From the NCBI GenBank assembly GCA_901472405.1, contig LR590463.1:4216001-4280000 (forward strand): a stretch of 64,000 nucleotides of DNA, read 5' to 3'. Position 1 is the first letter of the stretch. Every line of letters starts with the position of its first letter. This DNA is from Serratia rubidaea. GTDB taxonomy: Bacteria; Pseudomonadota; Gammaproteobacteria; Enterobacterales; Enterobacteriaceae. The position numbers were made by a program, and so were the translations under genes. The notes beneath the pieces were generated by a model. That model was not told the origin of the DNA, ran no database searches, and was given only the letters and a program-made list of their open reading frames with translations. This document shows, piece after piece, positions 36,498 to 44,523 of this stretch.

Positions 36498-37687
36498 TTA
36501 TTCGGCATAGGCGGAAGACAGCGTGTGCAGCGCCTGATTCACCGCCGCCAGGGCAACGTCGATGTCTTCATCGCTGGTCGGCCAGCCCAGGCTGAAGCGC
36601 AGCGTGGCCTGCGCCAGCTCTTCCGACAGCCCCAGCTCGGTGAGCACGTGGCTGGGCGACAGGCTGCTGGATGAGCAGGCCGAGCCGGTACTGACCGACA
36701 CGCTCTTTTTCAGCAGGCTAAGCAGCTTGGCGCCGTCGGTCTGTTTGAAAGAGATATTCGAGACGTGCGGCAAACGGGGGCAGCCGCGGCCGTTGATCTG
36801 CACGTTATCCCACTGCGCCAGCGCCTGTTCCAGCCGGTCGCGCTGGGCCTGCGCCTTGGCCATCGCCTGCGGCAGACGCTGAGCCGCCAGCTCCGCCGCC
36901 TTGCCAAAGCCGACGATGCCCGGCACATTCAGCGTGCCGCCGCGCATGCCCTGCTCGCTATTGCCGCCGGTGATCTGCGGATGCAGATCGACAATTTTTT
37001 TGCCGTTTTTCCGCCGCAGATATAACGCGCCGATGCCTTTCGGCCCATATATCTTGTGCGCGGAGCAGGTGAGAATATCGATCGGGCACTGCCGCACATC
37101 AATCGGGACTTTCCCCGCGGCCTGCGTGGCATCCGACATCAGCAGAATGTTGTGCCGCTCGGCGATGGCGGCGATCTCCGCGATCGGGTTCACCACCCCC
37201 AGCTCATTGTTGGCGTACATCACGCTGATCAGTATGGTTTCCGGCGTAATCAGCGCCTGCAGCGCATCGAGATCGAAGCTGCCGTCCGGCAGGGGCTTGA
37301 TTAAAGACACCCGGGCGCCCTCACGCTCCAGCTCCTTCAGGGTTGCCAGCGTCGCGGGATGTTCTATCGAGGAGGAAATAATATGATTGCCGCCGGCGCG
37401 ACAGGCCGCATAGACGCCGCGCAGCCCCAGATTATTACTTTCGGTGGCGCCGGAGGTAAAAATGATCTCGTTAGCCTGCGCATGAAGTAATTGCGCGATC
37501 TGTTCCCGGCTGCGCTCAACAGCCAAATGCGCTTTAAACCCCTGCTGACTGGAAATACTGGCGGCGTTGCCAAAATGCTGACAAAAAAACGGCAGCATCT
37601 CCGCCAGCACCAATTCATCGCAGGGCGTGGTCGCATTATAATCCAGATACAGCGCATATTTTTAGGTTGCGGTTTATTTACGGACAT
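36498..37687 (-). CDS. Cysteine desulfurase (IscS/NifS class I), frameshift at 37659-37663
   Basis: About 396 residues after correction. Adding one A to the five-base run at 37659-37663 joins the start (MSVNKPQPKK, AAGGAAA upstream) to YALYLDYNATTPCDELVL and the rest. Seen: FTSGATESNNLGLRG, the PLP Lys in TCSAHKIYGPKGIG, and the persulfide-forming Cys in STGSACSSSSLSPSHVL, a class I loop. It takes sulfur from L-cysteine and passes it as persulfide. No iscU, iscA or tusA gene accompanies it, so it is unlikely to be the housekeeping Fe-S enzyme; its partners here are an aminotransferase and an unknown protein. Confidence 0.88.
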
Positions 37688-37720
37688 CGACGTTTCCTTA
37701 TTCAGTATCGGGTTAAACGA

Positions 37721-38590
37721 TTACGCTTCTACCGCCACAAAATCGGCGCAGTGAGACGTCGAGTGAATGATGTAATCTTCATCATCAAATGATGACAGGA
37801 AGATATTGGTGATTTTTACCGCCCGGTTGCCAACCGATTTATTACGCAGGAAAAGTTTCATCGCCACGTCCGCGCCGTTGATCACTTTGTTGTAATCATC
37901 GGTTTCTGAAAAGTCGATAATATGCAGCGCATGGCTCTGCGGATGCAGTTTTGCCACCCGGTCATAAACGTCGCTGTAGTGCTGGGCCATAATCACCGGG
38001 CATTTTGCCGTCCATACGTCTTTCGCTTTCGACTCGGCGAGCAGTACCCGCTGCCCCTCTTCATTCACGAAAAATATCCTCGTCAGCGCCGCCGACTCTT
38101 CTATCTCCAGTTCCGGAAACGGCGTGGTTTTATGGCGCTCAAGAATGCGTTTTAGCGTCTGTATCCCCCGGTTCTTACAGGCCCTTTCGCCCTGTATCAC
38201 CATCCGCTCCCGCTTGACGATTTTATACTGCGCCAAAATCGCCGCCAGCGCGTTGGGCAGTTCGCCGTGTTCCTCCGCGCCATCGCTATTCTCCGGCAGC
38301 TCCGGCGCTATCTCGCAGGATTCAACGCCGCATTGCAGCCCCAGATCGTCAATTAAGATGCCCAGCGATATCTTCAGGTCTTTCTTATGCCGGGCGATCG
38401 CGTTATTGGCAATATCCAACGCGTGGCGCAATGATTTCTGTGCAAACTCATTAACCGGATAACGGGGATCGTAATGGCCGCCTTCAAGATACATTACCGG
38501 TATTTTCGGCGTGTATTCATCCACCTCACGATGAATAATCGCCAGCGCCTTTTCTTCTATTTCATTTAATGTATGACCATTCAGTTTCAT
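37721..38590 (-). CDS. Unknown 289-residue protein, first gene of a putative metal-induced operon
   Basis: I do not recognise a family. It is soluble, without signal peptide or membrane segments. Five cysteines stand at about 87, 92, 138, 197 and 281, the first two as C-x4-C (LQCGVESCEI), the last in HSTSHCADF. Predicted alternating helix and strand: LKISLGILIDDLGL, RMVIQGERACKN, LTRIFFVNEEGQRVLLAESKAKDVW, HALHIIDFSETDDYNKVINGADVAMKLFL. AAGGGCAAGG precedes the ATG. It is 33 bases upstream of a cysteine desulfurase and co-oriented with an aminotransferase. The leader (about 178 nt) starts at the CueR-type promoter at 38775-38805. A role in making or handling a sulfur-containing, metal-related compound is inference only. 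Confidence 0.75.
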   Translation of the reverse strand: MKLNGHTLNEIEEKALAIIHREVDEYTPKIPVMYLEGGHYDPRYPVNEFAQKSLRHALDIANNAIARHKKDLKISLGILIDDLGLQCGVESCEIAPELPENSDGAEEHGELPNALAAILAQYKIVKRERMVIQGERACKNRGIQTLKRILERHKTTPFPELEIEESAALTRIFFVNEEGQRVLLAESKAKDVWTAKCPVIMAQHYSDVYDRVAKLHPQSHALHIIDFSETDDYNKVINGADVAMKLFLRNKSVGNRAVKITNIFLSSFDDEDYIIHSTSHCADFVAVEA

Positions 38591-38774
38591 TACCTTGCCC
38601 TTAATAAATTTAACGACAAATTATTTAACGGCATGCGAACCGCCGTCGCTGAATAATATAGAGTCCCTATTAAAGCAATTTTCCAATTCACCAAATGAAT
38701 GACTTATGTCATAGATATCATTGACATAGATGCCATGTCGTGAATGTAAGTCTTGGCTTCCCTTTCTACGCGCC

Positions 38775-38805
38775 AACGTAAACCTTCCCCCTAGTGGAAG
38801 GTCAA
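38775..38805 (-). promoter_or_regulatory. CueR-type promoter/operator upstream of the unknown-desulfurase-aminotransferase operon
   Basis: On the minus strand: -35 TTGACC (38805-38800), 19-base spacer, -10 TACGTT (38780-38775). The spacer contains the perfect dyad ACCTTCC-N7-GGAAGGT (38782-38802), essentially the dyad known for the CueR site of the Escherichia coli copA promoter. Transcription would start near 38768 and run leftward to the gene at 38590. No terminator was seen between. Confidence 0.85.
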
Positions 38806-38842
38806 CAGGTTTAATCTTGCATAATCTGATATTATTAACCAT

Positions 38843-39083
38843 TTGAAAAAAAAGGATATCTTATGTAAATAAGAATCAATTCCAAATAAATATGTGATCC
38901 AGGCCAAAATAAAAAATGATAGAAGCACCGAACATATAAACGCCTACCGGTGTAAAAGGTTAAATAAAACCGTCAGTTAGATTAATACGCATCACGCGCA
39001 GATTATTTTTCATCCTTTTATTAGGAATAGTCGTAATTTATTACGTCATATAGAAACATTATTGCCACGAAAAGCGGAATAAC
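38843..39083. other. AT-rich intergenic stretch
   Basis: About 240 bases without supported genes. Short A and T runs dominate. I see no promoter or hairpin that I would defend. Confidence 0.4.
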
Positions 39084-39212
39084 GATGTGGGGGAGACACC
39101 AGAGGAACTGAGCAGAATCAGACGGGAAAATAATCTGCGCGGCAGCCGGCGTAAACGTTTTGGCAAGCATCAACGGCGGCAATAGCTTCGCCCGCCGCTA
39201 CCAACGCTGAGA
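39084..39212 (+). mobile_element. Remnant of an IS3-family OrfA transposase
   Basis: A plus-strand frame reads DVGETPEELSRIRRENN and then degrades; in another frame GVNVLASINGGNSFARRYQR follows. Intact IS3-group OrfA proteins have ETPEEL-x-RLRREN followed by a DVLKKA-type helix and FFA near the C-terminus, so this looks like a decayed tail of such a gene. No inverted repeats or target duplications are visible around it. Confidence 0.45.
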
Positions 39213-39222
39213 ATCGGCCCGC

Positions 39223-40131
39223 TTAGCGGTTGTTAATGATCATCTGCACCGGATAGTGATCCGAGTATTGGTCGGTAAATGCATCCCGCAGCACCTTGAC
39301 CTCCGCCACGTCGTTTTTCAGCGCCGGTGAGACATAAATGTAGTCATAGCGCAGCGGCGTTTTGGCCTGGTCGTAGAAGATTTTCGTCGGCGCGGTGGCG
39401 ACGAACGTATTCGGATACTTCAGCTTCAGCACGTCAATAAAGCCGCGCGACAAAATATTTTGCTGCACGGTGTAGTCCATCTTGCCGTTCACCAGATTGT
39501 GCAGCACCGGTCGTTTGGCCTCTTTGTCCTGCAGATCTTTCACTATCTCGCTTTCGTTATAGCCGCTTTTATCCAGCGGTGAGAACGAGTTGAGGTCGCC
39601 GGCGATGATCCATTTGCCGTCCGGATCCGCGCCGTATTTGATGGAATCCAGAATCAGGTTCATCTCATCAATCCGCTGCGAGGTGCGGAACGGGTTCATA
39701 TGGGTGACGACAAAGTGATAGCGGCCCACGTCGGCAAACAGCGCGCCGTGCCAGAGGTTATCCACCACCTTGTGCACGTTGACGATCGGGTATTTAGAGG
39801 TGATCGCCGTCGGGAAAAATTCATCGTCACCCACCACCTTCGGCTCTTTCAGCAGCACCGCATAGCGGTGGCCATAGCTCTGGGCGAAGGCTTCCAGCGT
39901 TTCGCGGGTAAAGTGGTTCATCTCCTGCCAGGCGATAATATCGGCATCCTGCTGCCTGGCCCATTCGGCAAACTTCTGTTTCCCCTTCGAGGTGTCGGAC
40001 TTCATGCCCCAGTAGGCGTTATAGCTGATAATTTTCAGCTGCGGCCGCTGCTCCAGCGTCTGCGCGGCATGCACCGACAGCGCACCGCAGAGTAAACCCA
40101 ATGCCACCGCCGTGCTGATTACCTTCCTCAT
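39223..40131 (-). CDS. Secreted endonuclease/exonuclease/phosphatase-family protein
   Basis: 302 residues with a signal peptide (VISTAVALGLLCGALSVHA). The DNase I-like fold is indicated by IISYNAYWGM, IIAWQEMNHF (metal-binding Glu), FVVTHMNPF, GKWIIAGDLNSFSPL and the terminal SDHYPVQM with the catalytic Asp-His. The family includes nucleases, sphingomyelinases and inositol phosphatases; the substrate cannot be told. Export to the periplasm or outside is likely. It is a single gene, with AAGGAGCG upstream. Confidence 0.85.
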   Translation of the reverse strand: MRKVISTAVALGLLCGALSVHAAQTLEQRPQLKIISYNAYWGMKSDTSKGKQKFAEWARQQDADIIAWQEMNHFTRETLEAFAQSYGHRYAVLLKEPKVVGDDEFFPTAITSKYPIVNVHKVVDNLWHGALFADVGRYHFVVTHMNPFRTSQRIDEMNLILDSIKYGADPDGKWIIAGDLNSFSPLDKSGYNESEIVKDLQDKEAKRPVLHNLVNGKMDYTVQQNILSRGFIDVLKLKYPNTFVATAPTKIFYDQAKTPLRYDYIYVSPALKNDVAEVKVLRDAFTDQYSDHYPVQMIINNR

Positions 40132-40258
40132 GTTACGCTCCTTGTTGTTATATTAAATCACCAGATTCGTCACGATCTGTCTATGCTCCGCCATCAGAGC
40201 CGGCGCTTAGCTTTCACTTATATATATCACGCCAACTCATTCTGTTTTGTGATGAGCA

Positions 40259-41171
40259 CTACTCTTGCCGCGCTCCTGCCGCCGCATCCAGCCGCATAAA
40301 ATCAACAAACGCCCGCATCTGCGGCGTCATAAACCCGTTGCGCGGGTAATACAGGTGGAACCCCGCCACCGTTTACACCACTGCGGCAGCACCCGCACCA
40401 GCGTACCCGGCGCAGCGCCGGCGCCACGCACTGCGATTCCAGCAGCGCCAACCCCGCCCCCTGCTCGGCGGCGGCCAGCAGCAGATCGATATCGTTGACC
40501 GTCAGGGCGGGCGCGATATCCACCTCAACGCTCTCGCCGGCGCGGCTGAGGCGCCAGCGATACTGGGCGCCGTTGCCGCTCCAGCGGTAGTTGATGCAGC
40601 GGTGGCGGCCAAGTTCCTCCGGCGTCGCCGGCGGCGGCTGCGTCTGAAAACAGCTCGGCGCAGCGACGACCACCATCTGCAGCTCCGCCGTCAGCCTGAC
40701 CGCAATCATATCCCTCGGCACCCGATCGCCGGCGCGAATACCGGCGTCGAACCCTGCCGCGACAATATCCTGCAGATTGTCATCCAGCAGCAGCTCCAGC
40801 TGAATATCCGGATAGCGCGCCATAAAGCGTTCGATCGCCGGCACCATCACCAGATGGCCGGCCAGGCGCGGCATGCTGATGCGCAGCGTGCCGCGCGGCG
40901 TCAGCTGCGCTTCTCCCGCCCCCTGCACCGCGCTTTCCAGCGCCGCCATCGCCGGTTCCAGCTGCGCCATCAGCCGTGCGCCGGCCTCCGTCGGCGCGAC
41001 GCTGCGCGTGGTGCGGTTAAACAGCCGGACGTGCAGCCGCTGCTCCAGCGCGCGAATCGCATGGCTCGCCGCCGATGGCGACAGCCCCAGTCGCTGCGCC
41101 GCCCGGCGGAAACTTCGCTCTTTCGCCACCGCCATAAAGACGGCCAGCTCGGCATAATCGGCCCCTTTCAT
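40259..41171 (-). CDS. LysR-type regulator, two frame changes near the 3' end
   Basis: About 303 residues after joining. The N-terminal winged helix (FMAVAKERSFRRAAQRLGLSPSAASHAIRALEQRL) and the ligand domain (LRISMPRLAGHLVMVPAIERF) are standard. The open frame degrades after APALRR; restoring one base near 40410 and one near 40370 gives TLVRVLPQWCKRWRG and then FHLYYPRNGFMTPQMRAFVDFMR, the usual C-terminus, ending at 40259. It is divergent from the alcohol dehydrogenase at 41276 and probably regulates it; the 104-base gap would hold the operator. Confidence 0.85.
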
Positions 41172-41275
41172 ACTGTTGTGTCCTATTCATCAGTTCATGC
41201 GAATTATAGGGTATTAATTCACCTTTACGCCTGCGACACAATAAACGCCTCAGCTATCAGAGGAGATAACCATTT

Positions 41276-42304
41276 ATGAACACAATGCGACGTTGGGAAA
41301 TGAGCGGCTTCGGACGCCAGGCGCTGGCGCTGCAAACGGCGGCGCTGCCCCGCCCCGCAGAGGATGAGGTGCTGGTGCAGGTGATGTCGGTCGCCCTGAA
41401 CCACCGCGATAATTGGGTGATCGACAGCGGCCGCGGCCTGCCGCTGCGCTTTCCGTTTACCCCCGGTTCCGATCTCTCGGGCCGCGTGGTGGCGGCCGGC
41501 AGCCGGGTCAGCCGCTTTGCGCCGGGGGATGAGGTGATTTCGGTCTTTGCGCCGGAGTGGCTGGACGGCGCGCGCCCCGGCAACGCACGCGAGCTGGCCT
41601 ACCGCACCCTGGGCGGCTTTTACCCCGGCGTACTGGCGGAATATGTGGCGATGAAGGCAGACTGGCTGGTAGCGAAACCCGCCTCGCTCAGCCATGACGC
41701 CGCCAGCACGCTGCCCTGTGCGGCGCTGACCGCCTGGTTTGCGCTGGTGGAGCGCGGCAAACTGCAGCCGGGGGAAAGCGTGCTGATCGAAGGCAGCGGC
41801 GGCGTGGCGCTGTTCGGCCTGCAAATCGCCAATATGCTGGGCGCCCGCGCCCTTGTCGCCACCAGCGCCGGCAAAATGGCGGCGGTAAAACAGCTGGGCG
41901 CCGATGCGGTGATCGATCGCAACGCAGAAGGCATGGTCGACGCCGTTTTGCAGCTGACCGCCGATCGCGGCGTGGATCATGTGCTCGAACTGGCGGGCGG
42001 CGCGCACCTGGGGCAGGCGGCGGCGATGTGCGCCATCGGCGGGAAAATCCACCTGATCGGCGCGCTGGAAGGCTTTACCGTATCGTCGCCGCTGGAGCCG
42101 ATTCTGTTTAAGGATCTGGCGATTTACGGCATCGGCACCGGCCACCGCCGGGCATTAAGTGAGATGTGCGCCGCCTTCGACGCCGGCGGCCTCACGCCGG
42201 TGATCGACAGCGTCTATCCGCTGGAAGAGCTGCCGCTGGCGCTGGCGCGTCTGGAGAGCGGCGCCTTCGGTAAAGTGGTGGTCAGAATCAGCGAGGCGGC
42301 GTAG
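41276..42304 (+). CDS. NAD(P)-dependent alcohol dehydrogenase/quinone oxidoreductase (MDR family)
   Basis: 342 residues of the medium-chain reductase family. GroES-like half: VALNHRDNWVIDSGRGLPLRFPFTPGSDLSGRVVAAG; Rossmann half: VLIEGSGGVALFGLQIANMLGARALVATSAGKM. The usual zinc-ligand Cys cluster is missing, so it is probably a zinc-independent reductase of quinones, enones or similar electrophiles. AGAGGAGA lies before the ATG. It is divergent from the LysR gene, a common pairing for inducible detoxification enzymes. Confidence 0.85.
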   Translation: MNTMRRWEMSGFGRQALALQTAALPRPAEDEVLVQVMSVALNHRDNWVIDSGRGLPLRFPFTPGSDLSGRVVAAGSRVSRFAPGDEVISVFAPEWLDGARPGNARELAYRTLGGFYPGVLAEYVAMKADWLVAKPASLSHDAASTLPCAALTAWFALVERGKLQPGESVLIEGSGGVALFGLQIANMLGARALVATSAGKMAAVKQLGADAVIDRNAEGMVDAVLQLTADRGVDHVLELAGGAHLGQAAAMCAIGGKIHLIGALEGFTVSSPLEPILFKDLAIYGIGTGHRRALSEMCAAFDAGGLTPVIDSVYPLEELPLALARLESGAFGKVVVRISEAA

Positions 42305-42397
42305 GCCGCTCGTATTTCACCGCTCTGCCGCCTGAGGAAAAAAGCCGGCTGCGTCTAACCCTTAAACATCAGCCGTAGACAAAGCCGTCGCGTGGCA

Positions 42398-42440
42398 GAG
42401 GAAGCGCAGCCCTGATTCTGCGCTTCCTCTGTTTTATTTC
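42398..42440 (+). terminator. Strong rho-independent terminator
   Basis: GAGGAAGCGCAG (42398-42409) pairs perfectly with CTGCGCTTCCTC (42418-42429), followed by TGTTTTATTTC. It lies 94 bases after the dehydrogenase gene. Confidence 0.9.
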
Positions 42441-43278
42441 TAGGTAAATTCCCAATTAATAATACAACTTACAATAAAGAGTAATAGCGCATACTCCTTT
42501 TTAATGAGTAATAAATCCTATATGTCATACTTAATAGAATTATGATAAATATAAAAATAAGAAATACCCAAAAAAAAGATCACATTTCGGACAAAATAAA
42601 ATAAGAACATCCAAATGGATATAAAAAATTTAAAAACCACAAAATGTTAAAAAAATAACATAAAAAACAAAAAAGCACGGAAAATCACAAGATAAAAAAC
42701 CACAAAACAGAAAAAACAAGGAATTATAAACCAAAGAAAATATTGCCATAAGTGAAATAATCAAGCGGGAAACCATTCTTCAAACATCAAAAAATGGATT
42801 ATTCAACGCATTAATAAATAAAGAAAAAACATAAAAACAAAATTATTTCACAAAGAAAAAAAACCTCCAGACAACAAAACAGGCGAAAACGTATAAAGTT
42901 GCAAGGATAAATCCTAGCCAATATAATCTCGCTTATTCGGGAGGCAGGTAAAATCCCAACAGCAACACAAAAAAGAAACACAAATAAACATTGTGAATAC
43001 ATAGAAAGAAATAAATCGTAGGACAAATACGAATAACGCTTCTATCACTATAGTAGTACCTAGGAAAAATCTAATTCATCAGTCGATAATTAGATCCGCT
43101 ATACAACGTCGTTAAGAAAAACGACGCAGGGAACTTGTGCCTATCAGTCAGGAATGAACGCTGATGCGCTGCCACAAATAAATATCTCTATCGCCTCTGA
43201 CGGGCAGCGGGATATTTATCTGTGGGAGTGCCAACCCGCCGCGGTTAGCACATTTATAAAAAGGAAAGGAAGTTAACA
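42441..43278. other. Very AT-rich region and structured leader of the fimbrial operon
   Basis: About 600 bases (42441-43070) are long A and T runs, far from the window's GC-rich norm, with no supported gene; a minus-strand 71-codon frame here looks like an artefact of composition. Such DNA upstream of fimbrial genes is usually bound by H-NS. Downstream are two hairpins: CGTCGTT/AACGACG (43108-43126) and CCACAAATAAATATC/GATATTTATCTGTGG (43172-43225, one mismatch). No perfect inverted pair framing an invertible promoter was found. Confidence 0.6.
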
Positions 43279-43812
43279 ATGAAATTATCACACGTCTCGC
43301 TGGCCGCTCTGATGGCCGCCGCTACTCTGTCTTTCGGCGCAAACGCTGCTGCTTACGAAGGTAACTCCGGTAAAGTTACTTTCCACGGCCAGGTTGTAGA
43401 TTCCCCATGTAACCTGGCCCCAGGCCAGGACGGTATGGACGTTAAGGTTGATTTCGGTCAGCTGTCTCAGTCTCAGCTGAACAACAACCAAACCACCGCT
43501 CAGACTTTTGAACTGAAACTGCAGAACTGCGGCCTGGCGGACGGTGCGGGTGGCAAGAAAACCGCTGAAATCACCTTCAACAGCGCCGACCAGATCTCTG
43601 GTAAAAACCTGCTGAAAACCAACGGCCTGGCTACCGGCCTGGCTATCGGCATCACCGACATTACCTTCGGTACTCCAGCGGCTATCGCCGGCCTGGTTGA
43701 CGGCGACAACACCCTGGTTTACACCGCGGTTGCTCAGAAAGCCGACGTTGCTACCGACGTTACCCCGGGTGACTTCAGCGCATCAACCAACTTCCTGATT
43801 AGCTACAAGTAA
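43279..43812 (+). CDS. Major fimbrial subunit (FimA-type pilin)
   Basis: 177 residues: signal peptide (LSHVSLAALMAAATLSFGANA), N-terminal donor strand region (GKVTFHGQVVDSPCNLAPG), a Cys pair (SPCN and QNCG) and the terminal FLISYK, the beta-zipper motif of chaperone-usher pilins. Codon use is strongly biased to highly expressed codons compared with the next genes, as expected for the main shaft protein. AAGGAAAGGAAG lies upstream. First gene of the operon. Confidence 0.92.
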   Translation: MKLSHVSLAALMAAATLSFGANAAAYEGNSGKVTFHGQVVDSPCNLAPGQDGMDVKVDFGQLSQSQLNNNQTTAQTFELKLQNCGLADGAGGKKTAEITFNSADQISGKNLLKTNGLATGLAIGITDITFGTPAAIAGLVDGDNTLVYTAVAQKADVATDVTPGDFSASTNFLISYK

Positions 43813-43871
43813 TAATCAGGCAGAGCCGGAGGGCACGGTCTCCCCTCCGGCTCGCTTAAATGGGGGATCCT

Positions 43872-44390
43872 ATGCAACGCTGGCTGGGAAGTTTGTTACT
43901 GCTGCTCGCCGCATCCGACGGCTATGCCGATGTGTTGGCCCTCAGTAGGCAGGATAACGGTTACCTCCTGCCGCTGCGCGGGCGGGCAACGCTCAGCGGC
44001 ACGGTTCTGGCTGCAGGATGCGCCATTACCTTGGATACCCCATCCCAATTGCTGTATGTCGACCCGCAGCCATTAAATAACGGTCAGCGAACGCTCAATT
44101 ATCCTTTATCCATTCGTTTCGATAATTGCACGCTATCGGGACAAAGCAGTGAATATGCAGAAGATAAAGCGATTAAAATCAGCTTTAAAAATAAATCAGC
44201 ACCAGGGAATATTTTTATTATTAAAAATGCGGAAAACAAAACGCTAACCAGCGGAGAAGATTACCCGGTCTATTATCGCCAGGCAGAACGACACAGCGCC
44301 CAACCGGCAACCGCCACCTACCTTCTGGAACTGACGCCGAAGGCGCCCCCCTATTACGCCGTATTAGGGCTGAAGATGCGCTACGAGTAG
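43872..44390 (+). CDS. Minor fimbrial protein
   Basis: 172 residues from the ATG at 43872 (GGGGGA upstream; an in-frame ATG at 43860 is the alternative). It has a signal peptide (LLLLLAASDGYA), two Cys (AAGCAIT, FDNCTL) and a C-terminal LGLKMRYE similar to pilin ends. It lies between the main pilin and the usher, a place often taken by a shaft terminator or regulator of pilus length. Codon use is plainer than in the main pilin. Confidence 0.8.
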   Translation: MQRWLGSLLLLLAASDGYADVLALSRQDNGYLLPLRGRATLSGTVLAAGCAITLDTPSQLLYVDPQPLNNGQRTLNYPLSIRFDNCTLSGQSSEYAEDKAIKISFKNKSAPGNIFIIKNAENKTLTSGEDYPVYYRQAERHSAQPATATYLLELTPKAPPYYAVLGLKMRYE

Positions 44391-44523
44391 CGTCAGGCGG
44401 GCGCTTAAGGGAAACGTAACGCCCGTATCAGAAAATCGTTAATGCCTGCGCATTCGTCGTATCGCCCGCTGTTAACGCGATCACAACGCCCGCGATTTTC
44501 GCTTTTAATCAGGATGATTAATT

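Noticed and set aside
38621..38842. 73-codon minus-strand open frame directly upstream of the unknown 289-residue gene
   Set aside because: It runs through the CueR-type promoter, its start lies upstream of the predicted transcription start, and it has no ribosome site.
42811..43026. 71-codon Phe/Leu/Cys-rich minus-strand frame that looks like a membrane peptide
   Set aside because: The frame lies in extremely AT-rich DNA where such hydrophobic frames arise by composition; no ribosome site or context supports it.
42441..43278. Invertible (phase-variable) fimbrial promoter
   Set aside because: No pair of perfect inverted repeats at suitable distance and no recombinase gene were found nearby.
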